A stretch of 64,000 bases of DNA from Celeribacter persicus (GTDB taxonomy: Bacteria; Pseudomonadota; Alphaproteobacteria; Rhodobacterales; Rhodobacteraceae), in the NCBI RefSeq assembly GCF_003050785.1, contig NZ_QAOH01000001.1:372001-436000 (forward strand). The letters run 5' to 3'. The translations under genes were made by a program, and so were the position numbers. Positions 63,630 to 64,000 of this stretch are shown one piece after another. Within the stretch, counting starts at the first letter, position 1. Each line of letters opens with the position of its first letter. The notes below the pieces were generated by a model. That model worked only from the letters and a program-made list of their open reading frames with translations, was not told where the DNA came from and searched no databases.

Positions 63630-64000
63630 ATGGATCATCCGACACAGGTCACATTCCACATCGGGGTGCAATTCAGCACCGGTCGCGATCTGCTCCTGAG
63701 CGCCAAGGCAAATGCGAAGATCTTGCGTGATCAGGGCATTTCCATGCCGCCCATCCGCAAAGCGCGCAAGACGATCAGTGACATGCTCAGCAACCTCGAT
63801 GGGCTACCGCCGACCCCGGAAGAACAGAACGATGTGATCGCACAACTGTCCGGCCCCGACAAAGTGCGGCATCTGCTGCTGGACGACGATCTACGTGGGG
63901 GCTCCCTGCGCGAGCTTTTCACCGGACCGGAGCTTTACAACGGCATCGAGACCCGTCTCGCCCCTGTTGCCGAACTCTTCTCGAACACAGAGTTCCGGCT
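63630..64000 (+). CDS. hypothetical protein, partial (degenerate sulfotransferase-like N-terminus)
   Basis: An open frame of 123 codons running off the right edge, starting nine bases after the glycosyltransferase stop, so probably co-transcribed. The opening TFHIGVQFSTGRDLLLSAKA and the following LRDQGI resemble the start of sulfotransferase-like envelope-glycan enzymes (HIGxxKTGTT, then ARGI). The lysine and threonines of the phosphosulfate loop are missing. I do not recognise the family with certainty. Confidence 0.65.
   Translation, partial: MDHPTQVTFHIGVQFSTGRDLLLSAKANAKILRDQGISMPPIRKARKTISDMLSNLDGLPPTPEEQNDVIAQLSGPDKVRHLLLDDDLRGGSLRELFTGPELYNGIETRLAPVAELFSNTEFR

Noticed and set aside
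1-64000. CRISPR array, prophage, rRNA operon or replication origin
   Set aside because: No regularly spaced repeats, phage structural genes, rRNA sequence or origin-type iterons were seen.

Overview
This GC-rich 64 kb window looks like chromosomal DNA of a Rhodobacteraceae (Roseobacter-group) alphaproteobacterium. The signs are an RpoE-ChrR singlet-oxygen regulon with TGATCC-type promoters, a PhnF-controlled carbon-phosphorus lyase set with a PhnCDEE importer, a five-step hut pathway with both HutF and HutG, and an fds-type NAD formate dehydrogenase. I see no prophage, CRISPR array or rRNA operon. One tRNA gene (Ser, anticodon GCT) is present, and all IS material is degraded. All product names come from reading the proteins and motifs by eye; no database search was possible.

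Layout. 1-3820: start of the fds formate dehydrogenase operon, its likely LysR regulator, and divergent tex. 3917-9348: a cobalamin riboswitch followed by btuB, btuF, btuC, btuD and cbiZ, a corrinoid import and remodelling operon. 9520-15304: the RpoE-ChrR stress module (cfa, DUF1365, FAD oxidoreductase, rpoE, chrR, SDR, DUF2177) with three near-identical RpoE promoters. 15553-15696: a frameshifted IS6 transposase relic. 16017-23995: histidine utilisation (hutC, hutD, hutU, hutG, hutH, hutI, hutF). 24034-35127: a catabolic island (HisC-like aminotransferase, SDR, PotABCD-like ABC importer, altered HisD paralogue, zinc alcohol dehydrogenase, APH-fold kinase, FMN hydroxyacid dehydrogenase). It carries the same GTATATAC operator as the hut genes. 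35333-36990: IS21 and IS630 relics around tRNA-Ser. 37032-41892: a HlyD/RbbA/YhhJ-type export system. 42083-45743: nirB-nirD-nirC. 46066-61180: phosphonate utilisation (phnGHIJKL with an embedded corA, phnN, two phnM-like genes, DUF1045, phnF, a hexapeptide transferase, phnCDE1E2). 61428-64000: an AbrB-family membrane protein, a glycosyltransferase and a truncated gene.

How the genes work together. HutH, HutU, HutI, HutF and HutG take histidine to glutamate and formate, and Fds at the window edge could oxidise the formate. The putative HutC operators upstream of hutC, between hutI and hutF, between hisC and the SDR gene, and upstream of the PotA-like gene suggest that the island is induced with hut. 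I infer that it feeds a histidine-like, imidazole-bearing or otherwise chemically related alcohol or hydroxyacid into central metabolism. This is the most interesting and least described part of the window. The phn region has a PhnF-type operator for the lyase operon and Pho-box-like repeats in front of phnC and between phnM and DUF1045, which implies two layers of control (inducer and phosphate starvation).
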